From the NCBI GenBank assembly GCA_018816865.1, contig JAHIUW010000016.1, forward strand, positions 62,001 to 126,000: a stretch of 64,000 bases of DNA, read 5' to 3'. Of this stretch, positions 1 through 7,127 are shown piece by piece. Origin of the DNA: Pseudomonadota bacterium. GTDB lineage: Bacteria > Desulfobacterota > Desulfovibrionia > Desulfovibrionales > Desulfovibrionaceae. The notes beneath the pieces are model-generated. The model ran no database searches, was not told where the DNA came from, and was given only the letters and a program-made list of their open reading frames with translations. Position numbers and translations under genes: made by a program. Numbering within the stretch: position 1 is the stretch's first letter; each line of letters starts with the position of its first letter.

Positions 1-1
1 G

Positions 2-130
2 AACAGTACAGATAAGTTCAAAATAATTAAGGAGGCCCTTTCTGTTTTCGGTTTGGAGGATCAACTCACAGTTAAATTCGTTGAACCTATTGATGCTGAA
101 AAACTACTTGCTGAACTTGATTCTTTATAA
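2..130 (+). CDS. C-terminal end of an unrecognised protein (partial)
   Basis: An open frame enters from the left edge and stops at TAA (128-130), giving 42 residues that end in a charged, helical-looking tail (DAEKLLAELDSL). The base composition is clearly AT-richer than the chromosomal genes to the right, as in many recently acquired genes. I do not recognise the family from this fragment. It is on the plus strand, opposite to the terminase-primase block and in the same direction as the toxin-antitoxin pair 200 bases downstream. A methionine-initiated frame of 69 codons overlaps its 3' end in another phase but has no support. Confidence 0.5.
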   Translation, partial: NSTDKFKIIKEALSVFGLEDQLTVKFVEPIDAEKLLAELDSL

Positions 131-264
131 TTTGAGCAGATTGTACAGAGTTTACAGAGACAGTATTTACCTGACACTTGCCGCCCTCGGCTTTATTTTT
201 GGCTCATGCAAGGCACTAAAACTTTTTCGGACTCAGGGGACTCTCCTATCCTGCCAGGGGGGAG

Positions 265-311
265 TTGACATTGCCTTTTTTAGGCACTAAAAATAGCATT
301 AAATATAGCAT
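265..311 (+). promoter_or_regulatory. Promoter and operator-like repeats of the toxin-antitoxin operon
   Basis: TTGACA (265-270) is followed after 17 bases by TAAAAA (288-293), a good sigma-70 arrangement. Directly downstream ATAGCAT occurs twice (293-299 and 305-311), 12 bases apart centre to centre, just before the ribosome site of the antitoxin. An 11-base string AGGCACTAAAA also occurs upstream (about 210-220) and again inside the promoter (about 282-292). Such repeats are where Phd/YefM-type antitoxins usually bind to autoregulate. The operator function is an inference. Confidence 0.5.
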
Positions 312-328
312 CTAAAAAAGAGGTTGCC

Positions 329-574
329 ATGCAAACCATCTACGCCAGCAATACCGTGAGCGTCACCGAACTAAAGCGGAATCTGGCCTCCGTCTTGAAC
401 CAAGCAGGGAACGACCCTGTGGCCGTGCTCAACCACAACAAGCCGGAAGCCTACCTGCTCTCCGCCGCACACTACGAGCAGTTGCTGGAGCGCTTAGAGG
501 ACCTTGAGGACGCACAGCTGACGCATGGGCGCGCGGGTGGACCTTTTGTGGAAGTAAATATCGATGAGCTTTAG
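329..574 (+). CDS. Phd/YefM-family antitoxin
   Basis: This 81-residue protein opens with a short strand followed by SVTELKRNLASVLNQAG, the typical start of the Phd/YefM DNA-binding fold, then the VAVLNHNKPEAYLLSAAHY segment common to these antitoxins. The C-terminal third (EDLEDAQLTHGRAG onwards) should be the flexible toxin-binding tail. The gene overlaps the downstream RelE-like toxin by 11 bases, the normal arrangement for translational coupling. It would neutralise the toxin by direct binding and repress the shared promoter. The start ATG at 329 follows GAGG by 5-6 bases. The length is normal for the family (about 75-90 residues). Confidence 0.9.
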   Translation: MQTIYASNTVSVTELKRNLASVLNQAGNDPVAVLNHNKPEAYLLSAAHYEQLLERLEDLEDAQLTHGRAGGPFVEVNIDEL

Positions 575-854
575 ACTTCGCTTCCACGAATTAGCCCTGA
601 AGGAGTGGAAGAAGCTGGACGCGGACCTCCGCGAACAGTTCAAAAAGAAACTCACCGAGCGCCTGGAACACCCCCGCATCCCGTCAGCAGCGCTCTCGGG
701 AATGCAGGACTGCTACAAAATCAAGCTGCGCAAGGTGGGCTACAGGCTGGTCTACCGTGTCGATGAAGACGTGATCTACGTGACCGTCATCGCAGTGGGC
801 AGGCGCGACAAGTTGCGCGTCTACGCAGCCGCTCAGGGCCGTAAGTCTGAGTAA
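564..854 (+). CDS. RelE/ParE-superfamily toxin
   Basis: This 96-residue basic protein has the RelE layout: an N-terminal FHELALKEWKKLD helix, a middle DCYKIKLRKVGYRLVYRV strand pair, and a C-terminal VIAVGRRDKLRVY strand. RelE proteins cleave mRNA in the ribosomal A site, and the conserved basic and tyrosine residues of the C-terminal half (R and Y in GYRLVYRV, then RRDK) are present, so the protein looks intact. The gene overlaps its antitoxin by 11 bases. The pair is carried inside a mobile element, where such systems commonly stabilise the DNA or act against competing phages. That role is inferred from the location. Confidence 0.88.
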   Translation: MSFRLRFHELALKEWKKLDADLREQFKKKLTERLEHPRIPSAALSGMQDCYKIKLRKVGYRLVYRVDEDVIYVTVIAVGRRDKLRVYAAAQGRKSE

Positions 855-862
855 ACTCAGAC
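845..862 (+). repeat. 18-bp palindrome across the toxin stop codon
   Basis: GTCTGAGT and ACTCAGAC form perfect 8-base arms separated by AA. The last bases of the toxin gene and its TAA stop lie inside the palindrome. There is no U-rich tract directly after it, so it may protect or pause the transcript rather than end it. Confidence 0.5.
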
Positions 863-889
863 GATGAATTTCAGGCTTTTCTACAGCAA

Positions 890-914
890 AAAGGCGGCAT
901 CCAAGACCGCCTTT
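890..914. terminator. Bidirectional terminator between the toxin gene and the HTH gene
   Basis: AAAGGCGG (890-897) pairs with CCGCCTTT (907-914) around a 9-base loop. It lies between the convergent ends of the toxin gene (plus, ends 854) and the HTH gene (minus, ends 928). The A-rich and T-rich outer bases allow it to work in both directions. Confidence 0.65.
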
Positions 915-927
915 CTAATCGCCCCAA

Positions 928-1131
928 TCACAGTGCCACTGCCTCCAAACAATCACGCACATCCCCCTCCCACACCCACACCCCGCGCACTTTTCCTGCC
1001 CGAAAAGCCGGGAGCTTACCCTCGTTGATCAGGTTATAGAAATGGCTCTTGGAGCAATTCAGAATCTCGCAGGCCTGTCTCCAGTTCAACTTCCGTCCTT
1101 TATGCATCTCCACGCTCCTGTCCATTTTCAT
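928..1131 (-). CDS. Small helix-turn-helix protein (AlpA/excisionase-like)
   Basis: This 67-residue protein has a winged helix-turn-helix core near residues 15-50 (LNWRQACEILNCSKSHFYNL, then a G-K-L-P-A turn) and a wing with tryptophans, as in excisionase/AlpA-type (HTH_17) proteins. Proteins of this kind bind element DNA to steer excision or activate integrase genes. It is the last gene of the minus-strand element operon: its ATG lies two bases beyond the stop of the large terminase, and its AGGAGA ribosome site is inside the terminase 3' end. A role as a Nu1-like small terminase DNA-binding subunit is also possible because of the position beside terL. In-frame ATGs at residues 3 and 9 leave the start slightly uncertain. 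Confidence 0.75.
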   Translation of the reverse strand: MKMDRSVEMHKGRKLNWRQACEILNCSKSHFYNLINEGKLPAFRAGKVRGVWVWEGDVRDCLEAVAL

Positions 1132-1133
1132 GG

Positions 1134-3137
1134 CTATCTCCTATTGAACCAGTCCGGGCGGGAACCGTATCCGGCATTTATGTTGGGGTGGGGGATCATT
1201 TGCTGCTTGCGCTCGTTCGCTTGTTTCGGCTTTGCCCTTGGTCGCTTCCAGTTACGTATATTCAATTCATAGGCGGCCACCAGGGCCATGACCTCGCAGT
1301 CCCAAAAGTGGTTGTCCTTGCCCTTGGGGCACTGCCAGCAGAGCTGCTCATCGTCGTAGTATTCGGCCACCATCTCCTGGGCATACTCGGTGGTAATGCC
1401 CGCATGCAGATGAAACGCCCCGGGGTCGGTGGGCTCGACCTGCAACTTGGCGGCGAGGTCGTTCTTGAAGAAGGTGGTGTCCACCTTCCACAGCACAAGG
1501 CCACCAGGAATGCGCGACTTGGTGCCGGGATAGAACTCCTGCGGCGCATACTGCACAGGCGCGGAGAGCGTGCGCTTCCCCTGATAGGGGAAGACTCGCC
1601 CCCGGTTCTTGACGCAGAACTGGTAGACCTCCTTGGTGCGCGTGCCCATGGCGTCCTGCACCGCCAGCCGCACACGGTGCTCGTTGCCATCCGCATCGCA
1701 GTAGGTGTTTTTGCAAAGCACCTGCTCCAGGGCCTCGAAGCTGGGCACGCTCCCGGCCTGCACCAACCAGCTCTCCTCATCCTCGCCCCAGCCGATGGCC
1801 CGGATCACATAGCGGAAATAGCGCTTCTGGGAGTCCACCCCGGCCACCAGGGCGGCCACGCGCGGGGTGCCGTCCTCCAGCGCCCCGGGCACGATGCCGC
1901 GCGGGCGGTCGTCGCACAGGGCCAGGATCGCATCCTCGCTGCGCTGCACCTCATAGGCCCGCCACGGCTCGGCCTTGTACTGGTTCATGAAGTCCTTCAG
2001 GTCGTCGCGGTTGCCGGTCTTCTTCCACTTCAGGAAGGCCGCCGCGACCTCGGAAAGCGAAACGAAGTAGGACAGCCAGGCCGGGATATGAAAGCCAACC
2101 TTGGCCGGGCGATGGGCACGCAAATGCCCCGCCAGTTCCAGCCCGGAATTGCGAGCCCGCCACTCGCCCAGGCGCACGGCCTTGTCCCGGTCGTTGTCGT
2201 CCCAGCAGACGCCGCACTGCCCGCATTCGTACCAGGCCAGGCGACGCGCCCGGACTACCTCGGGATCCCGCTCATCCTTGGGCCAACGGATGTGGTCAAA
2301 ATCCATGAGCAGGTGCATCCCGCAATGCGGGCAGCGCACAAAGTAATCAAAGACGACTTGGACCTCTTCGGTCAGCGCCCGCCAGATCGGGCCACTCTCG
2401 ATGGTGGGGGTCGAGATCTTCCAGATCTTGCGCTTGCGCCGCCAGGTCGTGGTGCGCTTCTCGGCCAGGGCCTCGCTCGAGGTCTCGTTCTTGGGGTTCT
2501 TGTATTTGTCCAGCTCGTCCATCACCAGGAAGCGCACCGGCTTGTTCCCCAGGCGGGAGACAGAGCCGGACCAGCCAAGGTAGATGGTCATGTGCGCAAG
2601 GTTGATGCGCAGGCTGCTGGCGTCGTCCGCCAGCCCGGTCAGGTAGGTGCGCAACTGCGGGCTGGACTCCAGCATCGGGATAATCCGGTCCTGGGCATTT
2701 TCCTTGGCCGTCAGCCGGTCCGGGAAGACATACATCACCGGCCCGGGCGCGCGATCGATGGCGTAGCCGATGCAGTTGTGGATGGCTTCGGACCCGCCGG
2801 TCTGCGGGGTCTTGCAGATGGCCACCGTCTCCACGGACGGGAAAAACGAGGCGTCCATCACACCGGCCATGTAGGGAGTCACCTCGTTGTGCCAGCGCCC
2901 GGGGATGGATGACTGATGCACGATGCGGTGCTTCTCCGCCCACTGGCTCACGGGCATGGGCCTGCGCTTGCGGTAGACCTTGCGCTCGCCCAGGGAGAAC
3001 CGGAAGCGATGCACCACCGGGCCGTCCTCGCCAATCCGCCGCGCAAAGTCGGCGCGCACCGCATCGGGAAGCCAACGCGGCAGCGCCACCGTCAGGCTGC
3101 GGCTATTCTGTTTCGGTTTCATTTCCTGAATCAGCAT
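1134..3137 (-). CDS. Phage terminase large subunit, GpA family
   Basis: A 667-residue ATPase-nuclease that would cut concatemeric DNA and pump it into a prohead. A deviant Walker A (KTPQTGGS, about residues 109-116) resembles that of the lambda gpA group, and a Walker B hydrophobic run with VMDELD lies near 205-210. A Zn-type cluster follows (CPHCGMH, then CGQCGVC) around residues 270-310. The C-terminal half begins with GVDSQ, a plausible metal-binding aspartate of the nuclease fold, and its length fits the GpA family (about 600-680). The start overlaps the upstream gene by 35 bases, and an alternative ATG at residue 6 would reduce that to about 20. Packaging genes sit here without any recognisable capsid gene. 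Confidence 0.9.
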   Translation of the reverse strand: MLIQEMKPKQNSRSLTVALPRWLPDAVRADFARRIGEDGPVVHRFRFSLGERKVYRKRRPMPVSQWAEKHRIVHQSSIPGRWHNEVTPYMAGVMDASFFPSVETVAICKTPQTGGSEAIHNCIGYAIDRAPGPVMYVFPDRLTAKENAQDRIIPMLESSPQLRTYLTGLADDASSLRINLAHMTIYLGWSGSVSRLGNKPVRFLVMDELDKYKNPKNETSSEALAEKRTTTWRRKRKIWKISTPTIESGPIWRALTEEVQVVFDYFVRCPHCGMHLLMDFDHIRWPKDERDPEVVRARRLAWYECGQCGVCWDDNDRDKAVRLGEWRARNSGLELAGHLRAHRPAKVGFHIPAWLSYFVSLSEVAAAFLKWKKTGNRDDLKDFMNQYKAEPWRAYEVQRSEDAILALCDDRPRGIVPGALEDGTPRVAALVAGVDSQKRYFRYVIRAIGWGEDEESWLVQAGSVPSFEALEQVLCKNTYCDADGNEHRVRLAVQDAMGTRTKEVYQFCVKNRGRVFPYQGKRTLSAPVQYAPQEFYPGTKSRIPGGLVLWKVDTTFFKNDLAAKLQVEPTDPGAFHLHAGITTEYAQEMVAEYYDDEQLCWQCPKGKDNHFWDCEVMALVAAYELNIRNWKRPRAKPKQANERKQQMIPHPNINAGYGSRPDWFNRR

Positions 3138-3843
3138 CTGTAAACGTCACCTCGAATTCTGCCTTGCTTGCAAACTGGTTCAGCGCCTCATTGAGATAGC
3201 CTTCGAACACTTCCAAAAACCGCTGCGACTTGCGCGGATCCCCGTCCACCAGATGGATCAGATCCAGCACGTTCATCTCCACGGCCTGCCGGAGGCCTGT
3301 TTCCAAAACCACGGCCCGGCCCGCCAGCTCCAGCTCCACCTGCTCGCGAGGGATGAAGCGGCCACGCTCCGCCTCCCGCTTGAAGCGGATCCGCGCGGTC
3401 TCCTCCTCGATCTTCTGAATGGTGGCTTCCTGCCTGCGCCTAGCCAGCTCCTTGATATTGTCGGAGTCCACCTTGGGCACGGCCACCAGCGGCAGCGCCT
3501 GCGCGTAGGCGTCCACGGCGGCCTTGCTGAACCCGCCGCCGGGCTGCCGCGCGAGCAGTCCGGTTTTCACATCCTGATACAGCTTGGATTTCCTCACCTT
3601 GCGACCGCAGTCCAACAGGTATTCCAGCACTGCGGTGATGCTGGCCAGATTCTCCGTCTGCACATGGTCTGTCTTGCCCATTCGAGCCTCCATCATGCGC
3701 GACGCCTTCTCAAAGACGGAGACGTTCTGCGGGGAGGGATCGTTGCGCATCCTGCGCTTGGCTTCTTCCTTGGCCTTGAGCAACGTGGGGATATCCGTCT
3801 CGGCGCTGCGTTCGAGGAGCTCCTCGAGCATCTGCCTATCCAT
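3103..3843 (-). CDS. Probable terminase small subunit / DNA-packaging protein
   Basis: This gene encodes 246 residues from the ATG at 3843, which overlaps the methyltransferase stop. A longer reading to 4026 is a shadow of that gene. The protein is highly charged and probably helical, with an N-terminal LLKAKEEAKRRM helix, a middle part with many K/R, and a coiled-coil-like QKIEEETARIRFKREAERGRF segment around residues 150-175. It ends in a very acidic tail (FTDADSGNETETE). No diagnostic motif is visible, and the call rests on its position directly before terL and its oligomerisation-type helices. Small terminases recognise the packaging site. If this is one, it would give the element its own packaging specificity, as known phage satellites have. 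Confidence 0.5.
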   Translation of the reverse strand: MDRQMLEELLERSAETDIPTLLKAKEEAKRRMRNDPSPQNVSVFEKASRMMEARMGKTDHVQTENLASITAVLEYLLDCGRKVRKSKLYQDVKTGLLARQPGGGFSKAAVDAYAQALPLVAVPKVDSDNIKELARRRQEATIQKIEEETARIRFKREAERGRFIPREQVELELAGRAVVLETGLRQAVEMNVLDLIHLVDGDPRKSQRFLEVFEGYLNEALNQFASKAEFEVTFTDADSGNETETE

Positions 3844-5182
3844 TGACGGCCTCACGCTGGGCAAAGGTTTCGCCGCTCGTGGCATGCACCACATCCTGCC
3901 CCGCGAACTCCTGCCACCGCCGTACGATGACGTCCGCGTATTTGGGGTCCAGCTCCATGGTCCGGCATCGGCGCCTCGTCCGTTCGCAGGCGATGAGCGT
4001 GGTCCCCGATCCGCCAAACGGATCAAGCACGCAGTCGCCTTTCAGGCTGCTGTTCTTGAGAAAGCGTTCCACAAGGGCAACGGGCTTCATGGTGGGATGC
4101 AGTTCCGAGCTGCGTGGCTTTTCCTCGAAGGCCAGCGTGGTTTCCAGATCCTCCACAGCCAGGTCCTGCCCGGTGATGCGCAGGGCGCGATCGTCGAGAA
4201 ACAGAGACACGCTTCCATCCGGGGACACACTCACATGGCCAAGGCCACCCAGCTCCTGGAGGGTCTTGCGCTTGCGACCTCCAAACCAACGATGCGCGGC
4301 CCCCGGCTTCCAGCCGTAGAGAATCGGCTCGTGTTGGCACTGGTAATCCGCGCGGCCCAGGACGAAATGGTCCTTGCGCCAGACCAGACAGGACGCGAGC
4401 TTGAACCCGACCTCGCAAAACGCACCCCTGAAGTTCAGGCCCTCGGTGTCGGCATGCGCCACATACGCCGCCCCACCCTTGCGCAGCACCCCAAACATCG
4501 CGGCGAAGGCATCCCGCAGGAAACGCCGAAACTCCGCGTCCGGCAGGCTGTCATTTTGGATGCTCCCCGCCTTGCCGTGGTAATCCACGTTGTAGGGCGG
4601 ATCGGTCCAGATCATGTCGGCCTGTTCGACGTCCATGAGCCGCCGCACATCGGCCGCGCTGGTGGAATCACCACAGAGCAGACGATGCACCCCAAGCTGC
4701 CACAGATCCCCAGGACGGGAGACGCAGGGGCCTGGCACCGGCATTGCGTCGGGATCCGCCCCTGCGTCCGCCTCCCCGAACGTTTCGAGGAGATCCTCGA
4801 TCTCGGACAGGGGCAGGCCGGTCAGCTCAAGGCTGAAGTCCGCCGCCCACAGCTCCCGCAATTCGCGCGCGAGCTCTTCGTCATTCCACTTGGACCAGGC
4901 CACGGAACTGTTCGCCATGATGCGAAACGCACGGACCTGCTCATCGCTCATGCCCTCTGCAAGGATCACCGGGACGGATTCCAGCCCCATCTGCAGGGCG
5001 GCCTTCAGGCGCAGGTCGCCATCGACGACCTCGCCGCTGGCCAGCGCCAGGATGGGCATCCGAAACCCATATTCTTCGATGCAGCAGACCATGCGTTCCA
5101 CGTTTTTCTCGTTCTTTCTCAGTCGCCTTTCATACGGACGCAGCCTTGCAACGGGCCACATTTCGAGCTTCAGCTTTTCCAT
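3836..5182 (-). CDS. ParB-domain DNA methyltransferase (N6-adenine or N4-cytosine type, beta class)
   Basis: The N-terminal 90 residues form a ParB/Srx-like domain (YERRLRKNEKNVERM, then GEVVDGDLRLKAALQMG). The catalytic part follows, with motif IV DPPY at residues 194-197 before motif I DPFGGSGTT at about 387-395. That order defines the beta class, and DPPY usually means N6-adenine methylation. The length of 448 residues is normal for this phage fusion. The start at 5182 follows AGGAA at a suitable distance, while the upstream ATG at 5221 has no ribosome site. No cognate restriction gene is visible, so it is an orphan enzyme that may protect element DNA or mark packaging and replication sites. 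It overlaps the next gene by 8 bases. Confidence 0.9.
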   Translation of the reverse strand: MEKLKLEMWPVARLRPYERRLRKNEKNVERMVCCIEEYGFRMPILALASGEVVDGDLRLKAALQMGLESVPVILAEGMSDEQVRAFRIMANSSVAWSKWNDEELARELRELWAADFSLELTGLPLSEIEDLLETFGEADAGADPDAMPVPGPCVSRPGDLWQLGVHRLLCGDSTSAADVRRLMDVEQADMIWTDPPYNVDYHGKAGSIQNDSLPDAEFRRFLRDAFAAMFGVLRKGGAAYVAHADTEGLNFRGAFCEVGFKLASCLVWRKDHFVLGRADYQCQHEPILYGWKPGAAHRWFGGRKRKTLQELGGLGHVSVSPDGSVSLFLDDRALRITGQDLAVEDLETTLAFEEKPRSSELHPTMKPVALVERFLKNSSLKGDCVLDPFGGSGTTLIACERTRRRCRTMELDPKYADVIVRRWQEFAGQDVVHATSGETFAQREAVNG

Positions 5183-5207
5183 CCGATCTTTTCCTGATAG
5201 TCCCCCC

Positions 5208-5390
5208 TCACCGCATCGCACCGCGAGCCGGGAGGAGGGCTGAGGTTGAACCTTGATCGGATACCTTCGTTATCCGGTCGCCATGCCGAGGTAACAGCTC
5301 CGCATGGCAGCCCTCACTTTCCTTCCTTCGCCGGGGCTCCGGACTGCCCCGGATGCCCGGCGCACCTCGCCACCATTCCAGCCTGACCAT
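5208..5390 (-). CDS. Possible small hypothetical protein
   Basis: A 60-codon frame begins 5 bases after the stop of the CHC2 primase gene, with GAGGTGAG as a well-placed ribosome site, and ends 25 bases before the methyltransferase start. The product is basic and proline/arginine-rich with no recognised domain. Only the spacing and ribosome site support it. The GC-rich context makes chance frames common, so it may be untranslated. Confidence 0.3.
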   Translation of the reverse strand: MVRLEWWRGAPGIRGSPEPRRRKESEGCHAELLPRHGDRITKVSDQGSTSALLPARGAMR

Positions 5391-5395
5391 CGTTC

Positions 5396-6829
5396 TCACC
5401 TCACCACCAGGTTCTCCGCCGTGATGATCGCGTCGGGATGGCGGTCCAGATAGGCCCCCAGCTCGTCGTCCTGGAAGCACAACTCCTTCAGCCGCCGTAG
5501 GATGCCAGTATGGCCCTGGAGAGGCTTGGGGATTTCAAAGGGCCGCGAGCCGTTAAACGTCAGCCGGATGCCGGTCTCGCGCAGCAGGCGCTCCAGGGCG
5601 GCCAAGCTGGCGGCCTTGGAACCAGAGGACGAGGCCGGGGCCTCGGGGATGGCTTGAGAAACGACAGGCCGGACCGGGGCCGGAGCCTCGGGAGAAGATT
5701 GGGGAGCGACGGGACGCGCCGGGGCCGCAGGCATGAGCATGACCGGCGGCAGGCCCGCCTTGATCCAGTCCGCGATGTTCACACCCGCCGCGAAGGCTTC
5801 GCCGGGGTCCTTGGCCTCGGGCACCGGCCAGCGCTCGGCATGGTCGTAGGTCGCCTGCCACCAGTCGCGCACCTGGCGCTGCTGGCGCATCTTGCGCTCG
5901 GCTTCCAGCTGGGCCGCCTCGCCGGTGCCCGCCGGGACGCTGGACTCAAAATCCAGTGCGTTCAGAATGGCCAGGGATCTGGTCAGGATCCCATGCGTCC
6001 AGACATCCGGCTTGGCGGAGATGGTGCCCAACCCCAGAGCGCCCACCGCATCGCCTGTGGCAAAGTCGCAGAGCATGGCGTCCAGCTCCGCCTCCACGGC
6101 CACAAAGGCCCGGGCATTGGGAGAGAGGACCATGACCCCGCTGCCGCTGCCCGGCACCCAACAATATTTCTTCGGCCCGAACGGGCCAGGCTTGGGGCGG
6201 CGCACACGCACGCGGTGCAGTTGCCCGCCATGGAAGATGGGGATCACCAGGCCAGCCGGGATCCACAACTTGCGTGGCTTGCCCGTGCGCGGGTTCATCT
6301 CGTGCGGCAGTCCCCAGGCTGAACGCTCGCGGTACACGTCCTCGGGCAGCCAGCCCAGGCGGTAGCGCTCGACGGCTTCCAGGGGCAGGCCACGCCGGGC
6401 GAGATACTCCAAGGGCTCAGGGGTACGCAGGAGCTGTGCATGGGCTGCGGCCACCAGTTCGCCCGCTCGGGTGCGCCAGCGCTCGGAAGGCTCACGGGCG
6501 GGCTCTGGTTGCCACGGAGCGGCCTCGCTGGGACGCCGGGGCGGCTGCAACGGACGGGAGGAGGCGCAGGGCTCCAGCTTGCGCCCCACAAAGGCGGCAG
6601 CAGCGCGAAAGGCCATTCCCCGGAAATCCACCAGGTACTGGATTGAGTCACCGCCCGCGTCGCAGCCACGGCACCACCAGCTGCCCTCCCCACCGTTCTG
6701 TTCGGGCCAGCAGTGAAAGCGATCCGTACCGCCGCAGCCGGGGCAGGGGCTATGGTACTCACCGCCCTTGGAACCGGACACCTTGCGGGGCGAGATGCCG
6801 TCAGCCTGCAACAGCTCAAGCACGTTCAT
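5396..6829 (-). CDS. CHC2 zinc-finger primase (Toprim-type, phage/plasmid)
   Basis: The protein has 477 residues. An N-terminal zinc ribbon is formed by C29, C32, C53 and C56 (CPGCGGTDRFHCW, then WWCRGCDAGGDS), which is how DnaG and phage primases contact template DNA. The region around residues 215-300 (GLVIPIFHGGQLHRVRVR, then AFVAVEAELDAML) fits a Toprim core with its conserved glutamate. The start at 6829 is chosen because GGAGG precedes it, and the longer frame to 6925 lacks a site. A proline/alanine-rich segment near residues 380-430 looks like a linker. Together with the downstream-encoded D5-type helicase (7128-8834) it gives the element its own replication initiation. Confidence 0.85.
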   Translation of the reverse strand: MNVLELLQADGISPRKVSGSKGGEYHSPCPGCGGTDRFHCWPEQNGGEGSWWCRGCDAGGDSIQYLVDFRGMAFRAAAAFVGRKLEPCASSRPLQPPRRPSEAAPWQPEPAREPSERWRTRAGELVAAAHAQLLRTPEPLEYLARRGLPLEAVERYRLGWLPEDVYRERSAWGLPHEMNPRTGKPRKLWIPAGLVIPIFHGGQLHRVRVRRPKPGPFGPKKYCWVPGSGSGVMVLSPNARAFVAVEAELDAMLCDFATGDAVGALGLGTISAKPDVWTHGILTRSLAILNALDFESSVPAGTGEAAQLEAERKMRQQRQVRDWWQATYDHAERWPVPEAKDPGEAFAAGVNIADWIKAGLPPVMLMPAAPARPVAPQSSPEAPAPVRPVVSQAIPEAPASSSGSKAASLAALERLLRETGIRLTFNGSRPFEIPKPLQGHTGILRRLKELCFQDDELGAYLDRHPDAIITAENLVVR

Positions 6830-7127
6830 ATTCGCCTCCCCCCTCCGACCAGTGGAAACAACCATTTTCCTGCATGATCCTGCCCGCTCCTGTTTCGATC
6901 CTATTTTGAATCCTATCTCTAACATTCTTATTTTCTTTATTATTTTAGTTAAAAAGAATAATAGGATGATAGAAATGGGTATTTGAATGAATCCCGCAAT
7001 AATACCCTATAAGAGACTCTGCACATGAATCGTCCTTGGGTCCTGGCCGCACTCCATAGCCCCGGAATTGCGGGTTTTTCACACAGGAGCGAAGGCGGCT
7101 ACCCGCTCCTGTCCATGGTCTTTCGTC
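6830..7127. promoter_or_regulatory. AT-rich, repeat-bearing gap between the primase genes; candidate origin or control region
   Basis: The gap contains five TCCTG/TCCTA units at 6868, 6878, 6888, 6899 and 6911, spaced 10-12 bases apart and so on the same face of the helix. An AT-rich stretch follows (about 6916-6962), then an inverted ATAGGAT at about 6961-6967. The arrangement resembles iterons beside a duplex-unwinding region and lies between two replication genes, so it may be the element's origin. The five units also lie directly upstream of the minus-strand CHC2 primase gene, so they could be an operator. No protein-coding frame is supported here. Confidence 0.45.
7083..7112. terminator. 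9-bp inverted repeat downstream of the D5 helicase gene
   Basis: ACAGGAGCG (7083-7091) and CGCTCCTGT (7104-7112) are perfect arms around a 12-base loop, 16 bases beyond the stop of the minus-strand helicase gene. The position suits a terminator or attenuator, but no T-run follows on the minus strand. The string CCCGCTCCTGT recurs at about 6884-6894 inside the phased array, so it may instead be a protein-binding site. Confidence 0.4.

Noticed and set aside
81-290. 69-codon plus-strand frame near the left edge
   Set aside because: It overlaps the end of the partial gene 2-130 in another phase and runs through the toxin-antitoxin control region. No ribosome site and no recognisable pattern.
1188-2912. 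574-codon plus-strand frame
   Set aside because: It lies antisense to the large terminase gene, which has clear Walker and zinc motifs. It is a GC-rich shadow with no domain and no ribosome site.
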